Source: Methylocystis rosea
GTDB taxonomy: Bacteria; Pseudomonadota; Alphaproteobacteria; Rhizobiales; Beijerinckiaceae
DNA: 64,000 nucleotides
Assembly (NCBI RefSeq): GCF_003855495.1
Contig: NZ_CP034086.1
Location: 1,116,001-1,180,000 of the forward strand
Direction: 5' to 3'
Position 1 is the stretch's first letter, and each line of letters begins with the position of its first letter. Below are positions 17,738 through 25,715 of this stretch, piece after piece. The translations under genes were made by a program, and so were the position numbers. The notes under the pieces were generated by a model. That model was not told the origin of the DNA. It was given only the letters and a program-made list of their open reading frames with translations, and ran no database searches.

Positions 17738-18597
17738 GCGGCTACGCCTTCAAAAATCTGGGGATCGAGCCTGGTTTCGAATTCGAACTCGACCGCCCCC
17801 GTCATCAGCACATGATCGTCGGCGCGCCATTCGATTTGGAGATCGCCGCCGGGCAGGCGCAGACGCGCCGCGCGTTCGCTGAGCCCCACGCGCGCGGCGG
17901 CGACGAGCGTCGCGCAGGCGGCGGAGCCGCACGCCTTGGTCGCGCCGGTTCCACGCTCCCAGACGCGCAGCAGAATATCGTCGCGCGAAAGCATCTGTGC
18001 GAAGGAGACATTGACGCGTTCGGGAAAGAGCGGATGGCGTTCGATGCGCGGGCCAAGCGTCTCGAGATCAAGCTGCGTCGCGTCGTCGACAAAGAACACC
18101 GCATGAGGATTGCCCATGCTGACCGCGGAGAAACGCGACGGCGCCCCGGCGACGGGCGGATCGAGCGCGACCTCGCGGGTATCTTCGACGGCGCGGGCGA
18201 GCGGAATCTCCTGCCAGCCCAACCGCGGGCGACCCATGTCGACGGTGAAGACCGCATCGGCCTGCTGCCGCGTCTCGATGAGGCCGGCGTCCGTCTCCAG
18301 ACGCAACGCGTCCTTGCCTTCGCGCGCCAGCGCATAGGCGACGCAGCGCGTGCCGTTGCCGCAGGCGGCGGAGAGAGAACCGTCGATATTGTAGATGCGC
18401 ATATACGCGTCGTCGCCAGGCTTGCGCGGCGTATGGAGCGCCATCAGCTGATCGAAGCGCAGGCCGGGCGCCTTGGCGATGGCGCGCGCTTCCTGCGGCG
18501 CGAGCTCATGCTCGCTCCCGCGCAAATCGAGAATGAGAATCTCGTTTCCGGCGCCGTTCATGCGCAGAATCGGAAGATGGTCGAGTGGATGCGCCAT
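17734..18597 (-). CDS. dapF: Diaminopimelate epimerase
   Basis: A 287-aa PLP-independent epimerase that converts LL- to meso-diaminopimelate for lysine and peptidoglycan synthesis. The two catalytic cysteines are C79 in AACGNGTRC and C223 in KACGSAACAT. The N-terminal MNGAGNE motif is typical. It forms an operon with mtaB, an arrangement common in alphaproteobacteria. Confidence 0.96.
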   Translation of the reverse strand: MAHPLDHLPILRMNGAGNEILILDLRGSEHELAPQEARAIAKAPGLRFDQLMALHTPRKPGDDAYMRIYNIDGSLSAACGNGTRCVAYALAREGKDALRLETDAGLIETRQQADAVFTVDMGRPRLGWQEIPLARAVEDTREVALDPPVAGAPSRFSAVSMGNPHAVFFVDDATQLDLETLGPRIERHPLFPERVNVSFAQMLSRDDILLRVWERGTGATKACGSAACATLVAAARVGLSERAARLRLPGGDLQIEWRADDHVLMTGAVEFEFETRLDPQIFEGVAA

Positions 18598-18736
18598 GGG
18601 GCAGCTTTTCGCCTATTCTCCTGGAGACGCGCTCGTATATAGAGAAGGCTGCGCCGAAGCGCCACTGCGGCTCCGCCGAACGCGCGTCGCATGCGCGCGC
18701 GAAAAGGCCATGATGGCCGTTTAGGAAAGCTCGAAG

Positions 18737-19525
18737 ATGGAAGAAGAACCGGGCTTGCTGGACAGCCTGCGACGCCATTGGCGTGCGCTGGCGATCTTCA
18801 TCGTTCTGGTCGCGGGCGCCGCGATCTATTCCGAACGCGCGCTGGTTCCCGTCGGCGGCGTTCAGGAGGCGGACAAATCCGCCACGCCGCAAAAGCCTAC
18901 ACCGCCAAACGCGGCGCCAGATACGACATCCGGCGGGACGAGCGACGCCAAGCCGAGCGAGTCGAAGCCGAGCGAGGCCCGTCCTCCCGAGTCCGGTCCG
19001 ACTGACGTCAAGCCAGGCGACGCCAGCCCGCCTCCGGGCGTCGCTGACGATGCGGCGCAGGCCGTGATGAGTCAGACCGTGACCGTCGACGCGCGCCCTG
19101 CCGCTGTGACTAAGGGGCAGGGCAAGTGGGAGGATGCCGGCAAGACCGTCGGCGAGGCTCTCGCCAGGCTCAGCGAGGCGGTCGGAAAGGCGGGGCTTGC
19201 GGTCAACGGTCGGCCTTTCGCCGTCTTTACCAAAACCGACGACACGGGCTTCGCTTTCGAGGCGATGGTTCCGCTTGCGGCGGCGCCGGAAGGCAAGCCC
19301 AAGCTGCCTGAGGGCGTCAGCATCGGCGCGTCGCCCGCCGGAAAGGCGCTTAAATTCCAGCATCGCGGCGCCTATGACGAGATCGAGGCCACCTATGAGG
19401 CCATCGCCGCCTATCTCGACGAGAAGGGGCTCGATACGAAGGATCTCATTCTCGAGGAATATCTCACCGACTTTAAGGGCGACGACGCGAGCGTCGACGT
19501 CGATATTTATGTGTTTTTGAAGTGA
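18737..19525 (+). CDS. Membrane-anchored GyrI-like effector-binding domain protein
   Basis: A 262-aa protein: cytoplasmic N-terminus, one TM helix at about residues 15-33 (ALAIFIVLVAGAAIYSERA), a Pro/Ser/Glu-rich linker to about residue 105, and a C-terminal GyrI/AraC-effector-like domain (QTVTVDARPAAVTKGQG..., FAVFTKTDDTGFAFEAMVPL, KALKFQHRGAYDEIEATYEAIAAYLDEKGL, DVDIYVFLK). Such domains bind small hydrophobic or cationic molecules. The positive-inside pattern puts the binding domain in the periplasm. No DNA-binding part is present. Confidence 0.8.
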   Translation: MEEEPGLLDSLRRHWRALAIFIVLVAGAAIYSERALVPVGGVQEADKSATPQKPTPPNAAPDTTSGGTSDAKPSESKPSEARPPESGPTDVKPGDASPPPGVADDAAQAVMSQTVTVDARPAAVTKGQGKWEDAGKTVGEALARLSEAVGKAGLAVNGRPFAVFTKTDDTGFAFEAMVPLAAAPEGKPKLPEGVSIGASPAGKALKFQHRGAYDEIEATYEAIAAYLDEKGLDTKDLILEEYLTDFKGDDASVDVDIYVFLK

Positions 19526-19544
19526 GCGGTTTGCGAATCCAAAC

Positions 19545-19575
19545 ATCAGTGTTATAACTAAGTTATAACATTGAT
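19545..19575. promoter_or_regulatory. Palindromic operator upstream of mazEF
   Basis: TGTTATAAC-TAA-GTTATAACA (19550-19570) is a perfect inverted repeat; the symmetry extends to 14-bp arms with a single mismatch (19549/19571). It ends 9 nt before the mazE start, where binding of the AbrB-type antitoxin would block transcription or initiation. Confidence 0.75.
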
Positions 19576-19584
19576 GGGTCTGTC

Positions 19585-19839
19585 ATGCGCAGCGCGCTCC
19601 GAAAAATGGGAAACTCTTCCGGCTTGATCATCCCCAAGCCGTTCCTTGCCGAAATTGGGGCGGATGTCGGGGACGACGTCGAATTGACCGTCGAGAAAGG
19701 CCGCCTTGTGGTCACGCCAGTCAAAAAGCGCGTGCGCGAGGGTTGGGGCGATGACGCCCGCCGCATCGCCGAGCATGGCGATGACGCGCTTCTATGGCCG
19801 GAGTTTGGCAATGAAGGCGACGAAAAACTGACGTGGTGA
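19585..19839 (+). CDS. mazE: MazE-type (AbrB/SpoVT) antitoxin
   Basis: An 84-aa protein with an N-terminal swapped-hairpin DNA-binding domain (MRSALRKMGNSSGLIIPKPFL... VELTVEKGRLVVTPV) and an acidic, Trp-containing C-terminal tail that would wrap around the toxin. It overlaps the next gene by 7 nt. Autoregulation through the palindrome at 19545-19575 is likely. Confidence 0.88.
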   Translation: MRSALRKMGNSSGLIIPKPFLAEIGADVGDDVELTVEKGRLVVTPVKKRVREGWGDDARRIAEHGDDALLWPEFGNEGDEKLTW

Positions 19840-20153
19840 AGCGCGGCGAAATCTGGCTCGCAGCGCTCGATCCGACGGTCGGGAGCGAAATTCAGAAGAC
19901 GCGGCCATGCCTGATCGTTTCGCCGCCGGAAATGCATGACCACTTGCGCACTGCGATCGTCGCGCCACTGACGACGGGAAGCCGCCCCGCCGGCTTTCGC
20001 GTCGCGCTGACTTTCAAGGGCAAGCGCGGGCTCGTGCTGCTTGATCAAATTCGCGCAATCGACAAGCAGCGGCTCGTCAAGCGCTTGGGCAAAGCCTCCG
20101 AATCTACGCTCGCGTCAATTCTCGCTGGCCTTCGTGAGGTCTTTGAAGATTAG
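19833..20153 (+). CDS. mazF: MazF/PemK family mRNA interferase toxin
   Basis: A 106-aa endoribonuclease toxin with the family motifs RGEIWLAALDPTVGSEIQKTRPCLIVSP (active-site Arg/Thr region), VAPLTT and VLLDQIRAIDKQRLVKRLG. The GTG start at 19833 lies inside mazE, the usual coupling for toxin-antitoxin genes. It converges on the metallopeptidase gene with a 4-nt stop overlap. Confidence 0.9.
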   Translation: MVKRGEIWLAALDPTVGSEIQKTRPCLIVSPPEMHDHLRTAIVAPLTTGSRPAGFRVALTFKGKRGLVLLDQIRAIDKQRLVKRLGKASESTLASILAGLREVFED

Positions 20154-21022
20154 CCGGCGCTAGACTGTTGAGAGAGATCCGAAACGAAGCGGCGCCAGAG
20201 CTGCTGCGCATCGTCGCCAAAGGCGGCCGCAAATGACGGCCCGAAGGCTTCGCCCGCTTCGAGCGCGCGAAGGAGTTGCAGGAACGCCGTCTCGTCGCGC
20301 ATGCGCAGCCAGCCGACGAACATGCCGGCCTGCCGATAGGCGAGCCGCTGGCGATGGGTGAGCGCGTCCTTCGTTGGGTCGCGCGGCGGTTCGCGCTCAA
20401 AACCGAGCGCCGCGAAGTCGATCCATCGACGCTCGTCGAGCACGACGCGATAGCCGTCGCGGATCGCCTGCGCCGCGTCTTCAATGCTGACGCCCTCGGC
20501 GCCGCCGCCGTTTGAGGCCATCACCGCGAGCCCTTCCGTGAACCATTGCGGCGGGCGCGGCGCACCGAGCGGCCGCCAGCCCGAAAGATGCACATGCGAC
20601 AGCTCATGCGTGAGAACGCCTTCGAGGCGATCGCGCTCGTTGCCGCAGAGCGTCGGCGACAAAAGCGCCACGCCGGCCCGCGTCACGGCGGCGATGCCGG
20701 GATCGCCCATGCCGTTGGCGCTTCCGTAATTCTCATAGGACGCGTAGACGCCGACCGTCGGCGGCTGCGCGAAGGGACGCCCGTGTGCGGCCTCGATCTG
20801 CGCAATGGCGGCGGGAAGTAGCGCGGCCGTCTCGGCGGCGCAAGCGCGCGCCTCTGGTTCGTAGCGAATGCGCGCATCGTCGGCGAAGGCGGCGAGCAAT
20901 CGCGGATCATTCCACGCGGCGCGTGCGGCGAGGCGAAGCTCTGGCCGCAGCATCATCGCGATAGCGAGCGCAGCGGCGCAGGCGAGCCCGAACCCAAGTG
21001 CACGGGTGACCGTGCGCGGCAT
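20150..21022 (-). CDS. Peptidase MA-like (gluzincin) zinc metalloprotease
   Basis: A 290-aa protein with an N-terminal hydrophobic signal/anchor (ALGFGLACAAALAIAMML) and a zinc protease core: HELSH (within LTHELSHVHLSGW) and the third ligand Glu in WFTEGLAV about 20 residues later, the arrangement of peptidase-MA-like gluzincins. It is probably exported or membrane-anchored facing the periplasm. The ATG at 21022 is preferred over a TTG at 21043. Substrate unknown. It follows the XRE regulator gene by 24 nt on the same strand. Confidence 0.75.
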   Translation of the reverse strand: MPRTVTRALGFGLACAAALAIAMMLRPELRLAARAAWNDPRLLAAFADDARIRYEPEARACAAETAALLPAAIAQIEAAHGRPFAQPPTVGVYASYENYGSANGMGDPGIAAVTRAGVALLSPTLCGNERDRLEGVLTHELSHVHLSGWRPLGAPRPPQWFTEGLAVMASNGGGAEGVSIEDAAQAIRDGYRVVLDERRWIDFAALGFEREPPRDPTKDALTHRQRLAYRQAGMFVGWLRMRDETAFLQLLRALEAGEAFGPSFAAAFGDDAQQLWRRFVSDLSQQSSAG

Positions 21023-21046
21023 GTCCGCGCGCTCCTTGCGCAAAAG

Positions 21047-21268
21047 TTACGGCGTCGTCGTGTCGTCCGGCCGATATTCGAGAATGTCGCCCGGCTGACA
21101 TTGCAGAATTTCGCAGATTTTTTCGAGCGTGTCGAAGCGCACGCCCTTCACCTTGCCCGACTTCAACAGGCTCACATTCTGTTCGGCGATGCCGATTTGC
21201 GCGGCGAGATCGCGCGAGCGCATCTTGCGCTTCGCCAGCATCACGTCGAGATTGACGATGATCGGCAT
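21047..21268 (-). CDS. XRE-family HTH regulator (YozG-like)
   Basis: A 73-aa single-domain repressor with a Cro/CI helix-turn-helix (SRDLAAQIGIAEQNVSLLKSGKVKGVRFDTLEKICEILQCQPGDILEY). Its start overlaps the stop of the DUF2975 gene (TGATG). HTH proteins of this type are regularly paired with DUF2975 membrane proteins and are thought to control their own operon. Confidence 0.88.
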   Translation of the reverse strand: MPIIVNLDVMLAKRKMRSRDLAAQIGIAEQNVSLLKSGKVKGVRFDTLEKICEILQCQPGDILEYRPDDTTTP

Positions 21269-21840
21269 CAGACGATCTGCGCGTTTTCATCGGCGATGTC
21301 GGCCGCGGTCTTCTGGATATGGGCGAGCGCGAGGAGCGTCGCGAGCAGCATGATTGTCGAAAGATCCTCAGGTCGCAGATAGATCGACACCATATGCGCG
21401 CCCGCCGGCTTGTGCGCCGTGAGGATGAGCGACGTTAGCGGTCGCGCGGCGATATCGACGAGCGCCGCGATGAGGCCTGCGAGTGCAAGGCAGCGCAGCC
21501 ATCCGGCCGCATCGGGCGTGAAGATGCGCCCTTCAAGATAGCCCGAGAACAGTCTCCAGCCGGCGTAGCAGGCGACGACGAGTAGCGCCCAGATCACGAA
21601 GCTGACGCCGAAGGCCGCAAGCCGCTGATCGGCGGACAGGCCTTCGACATCGACCTTCAGCGACGCAAATCGCGAAACGACCAGCGACTCGTCGCTCCAG
21701 AACATCACGATCGTGACGAGAATCCAGAGGCAATAGCCGACGAGCGCAAAGCGCAGCGTTTGGCAGAGCCAGCCGATGCGGCGGCGCAGCGAGTCGAGGC
21801 GACGGTCATCGAAGGAAGAAAGGGCAGCGAAGTCGGTCAT
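21268..21840 (-). CDS. DUF2975 membrane protein
   Basis: A 190-aa protein with four predicted TM segments (FALVGYCLWILVTIVMF, LAAFGVSFVIWALLVVACYAGW, CLALAGLIAALVDIAARPL, IMLLATLLALAHI) and the motif SGYLEGRIFTPDAA. DUF2975 proteins accompany a YozG-type HTH gene; the pair may sense a membrane signal. The ATG at 21840 has AAGGAG in good position; an upstream ATG (21894) lacks one. Confidence 0.82.
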   Translation of the reverse strand: MTDFAALSSFDDRRLDSLRRRIGWLCQTLRFALVGYCLWILVTIVMFWSDESLVVSRFASLKVDVEGLSADQRLAAFGVSFVIWALLVVACYAGWRLFSGYLEGRIFTPDAAGWLRCLALAGLIAALVDIAARPLTSLILTAHKPAGAHMVSIYLRPEDLSTIMLLATLLALAHIQKTAADIADENAQIV

Positions 21841-21880
21841 GGCGGTCTCCTTATGTCGCTTACGTTGACACGAGAAAAAA

Positions 21881-21897
21881 TTAATGTCAAACATTAA
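21881..21897. promoter_or_regulatory. Inverted repeat in the DUF2975/lipoprotein promoter region
   Basis: TTAATG-TCAAA-CATTAA is a perfect 6-bp-arm palindrome in an AT-rich divergent promoter region. TTGACA (21865-21870) and TGTCAA (21885-21890) form a second symmetric pair 20 bp apart. It is a candidate operator for the XRE protein encoded next to it. Confidence 0.4.
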
Positions 21898-21913
21898 AAA
21901 TTAATCCAAAAAC

Positions 21914-22567
21914 ATGAGGCACTCTATGTCGTGCATTATTCGTCGCCTGTCTAGCCTGGCGCTCGCCGCCGCCATGCTTGCCGCCTGCAGCCATGTGCCG
22001 GTCTCAACCATGTGGGCGCTGCGCAATTTCGACGCCGCTTCCGTCGATCCAGCCGTGCTGCGCGCGGCGGTGCGCCTGCCCGAAACTTTCGAGCCGCAGA
22101 AGGGCGGCGTGACTCTGAAAATTGGCTGGTGGCGCGACGGCCAAGAAAACGCGAAGCATGAGATGGTTTTCGCGCTTAGGGAAACGACCGCGCCGGAAGA
22201 CGTCGCGCCGCTCGCCGGCGAGCGGAAGGCCGGAACGCGCATTTACGCCTATCGCGTCGACCCGGCCGATTATGCGGCGATCCGCGCCCGGCAGAAGGAA
22301 TTTCTGGAAGAGAAGGCGCGCGATCCCGGCAAGACGCATGGTTCCTTCGGCGTCGGCGCAGACGCCTGCCGGCGCGGCGACTTCCCGGAAGGTCCGCTGC
22401 TAACGACGACTTATTTGCGCACGCAGCTCTCTAGCCCATATCTCACGGTGCTCAAGAATCTCGACATGCGCGAAGCGGCGACGAAGGAAAAGCCGCTCGA
22501 TCAGCTCGTGCCGCCTTGCGAGAAATTCGCGAACAAAGCGGAGACGCCGATGGCCGTTAACCGTTAG
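21914..22567 (+). CDS. Predicted lipoprotein of unknown function
   Basis: A 217-aa protein with a lipoprotein signal peptide (SLALAAAMLAAC, Cys at about residue 25). The mature part is mixed alpha/beta and begins SHVPVSTMWALRNFDAASVDPAVLRAAVRLP. I recognise a conserved Hyphomicrobiales-type lipoprotein pattern but no named domain. It ends in a 4-nt stop overlap with the convergent carA. Confidence 0.75.
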   Translation: MRHSMSCIIRRLSSLALAAAMLAACSHVPVSTMWALRNFDAASVDPAVLRAAVRLPETFEPQKGGVTLKIGWWRDGQENAKHEMVFALRETTAPEDVAPLAGERKAGTRIYAYRVDPADYAAIRARQKEFLEEKARDPGKTHGSFGVGADACRRGDFPEGPLLTTTYLRTQLSSPYLTVLKNLDMREAATKEKPLDQLVPPCEKFANKAETPMAVNR

Positions 22568-23754
22568 GTCGCCTTCGCCTTTTCCATCATCTCGACGAAG
22601 CGGCGGAAAAGATAATGGCTGTCCTGCGGCCCGGGCGACGCCTCGGGATGATGCTGTACCGAGAACGCCGGACGATCCGTCAGCGCGATGCCGCAGTTCG
22701 AGCCATCAAACAGCGAGCGATGCGTCTCGACGGCGTTTGCCGGCAGGCTGTCGCGATCGACCGCGAAGCCGTGATTCATCGAGACGATCTCGACCTTGCC
22801 GGTGGTGAAATCCTTGACCGGATGATTGGCGCCGTGATGGCCCTGCGGCATTTTCTTCGTCTTCGCGCCGACGGCGAGCGCCATCATCTGATGGCCAAGA
22901 CAAATGCCGAAGGTCGGAATTTTTGCTTCGAGCAGGTCGCGGATCACCGGCGCGGCGTATTTGCCGGTTTCAGCCGGATCGCCGGGGCCGTTCGAGAGAA
23001 AGACGCCGTCAGGGTTGAGCGCCAAGATCTCCTGGCACGTCGCGCTGGCGGGCGCGACCACCACTTCGCAATCCTGTTCGGCGAGAAGCCGCAGGATGTT
23101 GCGCTTCACGCCATAGTCGATCGCGACCACGCGATATTTGGGCGCCCCGCTGCGCGCGCCATAGCCGCCGCCAAGTCGCCAAATCGTCTCGCGCCAGTCG
23201 TAACGCTCCTTTGAACCGACGCTCGGCACCAGGTCCATGCCGTCGATGCCCGGCCAGGCGGCGGCCCTCGCTTTCAGCGCCGCAATGTCGAAGCAGCCAT
23301 CCGGCGCATAGGCGATGACGGCGTTCTGCATGCCGCGCTCGCGAATGAGCGTCGTCAGCGCGCGCGTGTCGATGCCGCTCATGCCGACAACGCCGCGCGA
23401 GGCGAGCCAGTCGGCGAGCGGCTTCTGGGCGCGGAAATTCGAGGGGTCGGTGCAGGGCGCGCCGAAGATGGCGCCGACCGCGCCGGCGCTCTTGTCGAGA
23501 TCGACGGTTTCGACGTCTTCGTCGTTGGTCCCGACATTGCCGATGTGGGGAAAAGTGAAGGTGACGATCTGCGCGGCGTAGGACGGGTCCGTGAGGATTT
23601 CCTGATAACCGGTCATGGCGGTGTTGAAGCAGACTTCGCCGACCGCTTCGCCAACGGCGCCGAGCCCATAGCCCTCGATCACTTCGCCGCCGGCGAGAAC
23701 CAGCATGCCGGTGTGGAGGGGTTTCTTCCAGCCGTTATCTTGATCGAAGGTCAT
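22564..23754 (-). CDS. carA: Carbamoyl-phosphate synthase small (glutaminase) subunit
   Basis: A 396-aa class-I glutamine amidotransferase that supplies ammonia to CarB for arginine and pyrimidine synthesis. The CPSase small-chain domain at the N-terminus contains FNTAMTGYQEILTDPSY. The C-terminal amidotransferase domain has the nucleophile in GICLGHQ and the His/Glu pair in VQHHPEASPGPQD. Family length supports the ATG at 23754; a longer frame upstream is non-conserved and contains the palindromic repeat. carB is not in the window. Confidence 0.96.
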   Translation of the reverse strand: MTFDQDNGWKKPLHTGMLVLAGGEVIEGYGLGAVGEAVGEVCFNTAMTGYQEILTDPSYAAQIVTFTFPHIGNVGTNDEDVETVDLDKSAGAVGAIFGAPCTDPSNFRAQKPLADWLASRGVVGMSGIDTRALTTLIRERGMQNAVIAYAPDGCFDIAALKARAAAWPGIDGMDLVPSVGSKERYDWRETIWRLGGGYGARSGAPKYRVVAIDYGVKRNILRLLAEQDCEVVVAPASATCQEILALNPDGVFLSNGPGDPAETGKYAAPVIRDLLEAKIPTFGICLGHQMMALAVGAKTKKMPQGHHGANHPVKDFTTGKVEIVSMNHGFAVDRDSLPANAVETHRSLFDGSNCGIALTDRPAFSVQHHPEASPGPQDSHYLFRRFVEMMEKAKAT

Positions 23755-23805
23755 ATAGGTCTCAACTCTCCGGCGCGTCGCTGGCTTGACAGCGCTCTCG
23801 CCGCG

Positions 23806-23881
23806 CGTCATGGCCGGACTTGATCCGGCCATCCACGGCTGCGGTGCCACGTGGACGCCCGCGACAAGCGCGGGCATGACG
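23806..23881. repeat. Palindromic repeat element (RPE-like)
   Basis: Terminal CGTCATG / CATGACG enclose two hairpins: ATGGCCGGA-CTTGA-TCCGGCCAT and a GCCCGCG-ACAAG-CGCGGGC stem. This is the common alphaproteobacterial 'cgtcatggccggactt' interspersed repeat, here in the carA-yqeY divergent region. Confidence 0.7.
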
Positions 23882-23938
23882 CAATTGGCTGTGGATGTAA
23901 TGCATCCGCCCCGGAATTGGAAACCCCAAGGACATAAC

Positions 23939-24388
23939 ATGCGCGAGAAGATTGCGGCGGACCTCAAGACGGCGATGAAGGCGGGCGAGCGCGCCAAGGT
24001 CGACGCGCTGCGGCTCATCAACGCGGCGCTGAAGGACAAGGACATCGAAGCGCGCGGCGCAGGCAAGACGCTCAGCGGGGACGACGAGCTCGCGCTGCTC
24101 CAGAAAATGATCAAGAGCCGGCAGGAGTCGCTGGAAATCTATGAAAAAGCCGGGCGCGAGGATCTCGCTGGCAAGGAGCGCGGCGAAATCGCGGTGATTT
24201 CCCACTATTTGCCGCAGCAGCTCTCCGAGGCGGAAGCGGCGCAGGCCGTGAAGGCGGCAATCGCCGAGACCGGCGCGGCCTCGATCAAGGACATGGGCAA
24301 GGTCGTCGCCGCGCTCAAGGCGAAATATACGGGGCGGATGGATTTCGGCAAAGCCAGCGCCGCGGTGAAGGCGGCGCTGTCGGGGTAG
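23939..24388 (+). CDS. GatB/YqeY domain protein
   Basis: A 149-aa all-helical protein with the YqeY pattern: MREKIAADLKTAMKAGE, LRLINAALKDKDIEARG, SRQESLEIYEKAGREDLAGKERGEIAVISHYLPQQLSE, ASIKDMGKVVAALKAKY. The domain resembles the tRNA-contacting tail of GatB. A role in tRNA-dependent amidation or translation is assumed but not proven. The start at 23939 has AAGG 7 nt upstream. Confidence 0.9.
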   Translation: MREKIAADLKTAMKAGERAKVDALRLINAALKDKDIEARGAGKTLSGDDELALLQKMIKSRQESLEIYEKAGREDLAGKERGEIAVISHYLPQQLSEAEAAQAVKAAIAETGAASIKDMGKVVAALKAKYTGRMDFGKASAAVKAALSG

Positions 24389-24429
24389 GGGCCAACGGCT
24401 CGAATCGGCCCTTCCGGCGCTTCGCGCTG

Positions 24430-24542
24430 CCTTCCCCCGCTAAAGCGGGAGAAGGGAGCGAACCCGCTGCGCTTTCGTCAAATCTCGCGAATGGTCATGT
24501 GAAGTGCGCAACCGGCCCCCTCTCCCGCGAAGCGGGGGAGGG
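24430..24542. repeat. REP-like palindrome pair
   Basis: Two copies of the CTCCCGC-GAA-GCGGGAG-type hairpin (24430-24456 and 24518-24542) lie after yqeY and before the end of thiD. They match the elements at 9533-9636. Confidence 0.7.
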
Positions 24543-24554
24543 TCGGGGAGGGGC

Positions 24555-25358
24555 TCAGCGCCACAGCGCATAGAAATGGTGCGGCGGACCGCGGCCTTCG
24601 CTCAATCGCAGCTGGTCCGCGGCCTCCAGCGCGCCTTCGAGCCAAGCTTTGGCGGCGGCGATGGCGTCGATCAGCGGCGCGCCTTTGGCGAGTTCGCAAG
24701 CGATGGCCGAGGACAGGGCGCAACCGGTCCCATGCGTGTTGCGCGTCGGAATGCGCCGCCCGCGAAAAATCCTTCTCTCTCCGGCCTCGAAAAGAACGTC
24801 GACAGGTTCGCCCTCGAGATCGCCGCCCTTGACCAGCACGGCGTGGGCGCCGGCGTCGCAGAGGAGCCGTCCCTGCGCCGCCATCTCATCAGCGTTACTG
24901 GCGAGGGGCGTTTGCGTGAGCGCGCTCGCCTCATAGAGGTTGGGCGTTGCGAGACGCGCGAGGGGAAGGAGGGCCGCAACCAGCGCAGCCTCCAGCCCGG
25001 CCGAGGCGAGGCTGACGCCTTGCGTCGGCACCAGCACCGGATCGAGCACGATGTTACGCGCCTTGTAGCGCGCCAGCGTATCGGCGACCGCCCGGGCGAT
25101 GTCCGGCGTGGCCAGCATGCCGATCTTGATCGCGTCGGGGCGGATGTCCGATAGCACCGCCTCGATTTGCGCCGCGACAATCTCTGGCGCGACGGGATAG
25201 CAAGCGGTCACGCCCTGCGTGTTCTGCGCGGTGAGCGCCGTGATCGCCGCCATGCCGTAGCAGCCGAAGGCCGAGAAGGTTTTCAGATCAGCCTGAACGC
25301 CGGCGCCGCCCGACGGGTCGGAGCCGGCGATGGAGAGGACGCGGTATATTTGAGGCAT
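24555..25358 (-). CDS. thiD: Hydroxymethylpyrimidine/phosphomethylpyrimidine kinase
   Basis: A 267-aa ribokinase-fold enzyme that phosphorylates HMP and HMP-P for thiamine synthesis and salvage. Family motifs are SIAGSDPSGGAGVQADLKTFSAFGCYG at the N-terminus, DPVLVPTQG, LVKGGD and the anion-hole/catalytic NTHGTGCALSSAIA near the C-terminus. No other thiamine gene or TPP riboswitch is adjacent. Confidence 0.94.
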   Translation of the reverse strand: MPQIYRVLSIAGSDPSGGAGVQADLKTFSAFGCYGMAAITALTAQNTQGVTACYPVAPEIVAAQIEAVLSDIRPDAIKIGMLATPDIARAVADTLARYKARNIVLDPVLVPTQGVSLASAGLEAALVAALLPLARLATPNLYEASALTQTPLASNADEMAAQGRLLCDAGAHAVLVKGGDLEGEPVDVLFEAGERRIFRGRRIPTRNTHGTGCALSSAIACELAKGAPLIDAIAAAKAWLEGALEAADQLRLSEGRGPPHHFYALWR

Positions 25359-25361
25359 GTC

Positions 25362-25715
25362 CTATTCGCTTGAACCCGCGAGTTCCTGCTCAACGACTGC
25401 AAGCAATTCCGGAAGGCGTTCGTGAATGGTTCCCCAGATGAGCCGTCGCTCAACCGCCTCATAGTCATGACGATAAACATTGCCCGCGCCTGCGATGGCG
25501 GACCACTGAATGTGGGAATGTCGTTCTTTCAGTTCCGCAGGCAAGCCTCTCGAAGCTTCCGAAATAATTTCGAGGCGCCGCGTCACCCCATAAAACACCA
25601 GCAGATTACCAGAAAAGGCTTCATAGGTAAGGCCTTCAACGAAACTGTGAGCGAAGCGAATGTTGTCGCGAATGTCGATAAGCCGCCGATAGGGGTCAGA
25701 GGCCTTAGAAGGCAT
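25362..25715 (-). CDS. HepT-like (DUF86) toxin
   Basis: A 117-aa HEPN-type protein of the HepT family, paired with the nucleotidyltransferase gene upstream. The usual RNase motif R-x4-H-x-Y reads G-N-V-Y-R-H-D-Y here, so the Arg normally at the first position is Gly while an Arg precedes the His. HDY, the site that the partner AMPylates in MntA/HepT systems, is kept. The ATG at 25715 overlaps mntA by 11 nt; an upstream ATG at 25748 would overlap more. Confidence 0.8.
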   Translation of the reverse strand: MPSKASDPYRRLIDIRDNIRFAHSFVEGLTYEAFSGNLLVFYGVTRRLEIISEASRGLPAELKERHSHIQWSAIAGAGNVYRHDYEAVERRLIWGTIHERLPELLAVVEQELAGSSE

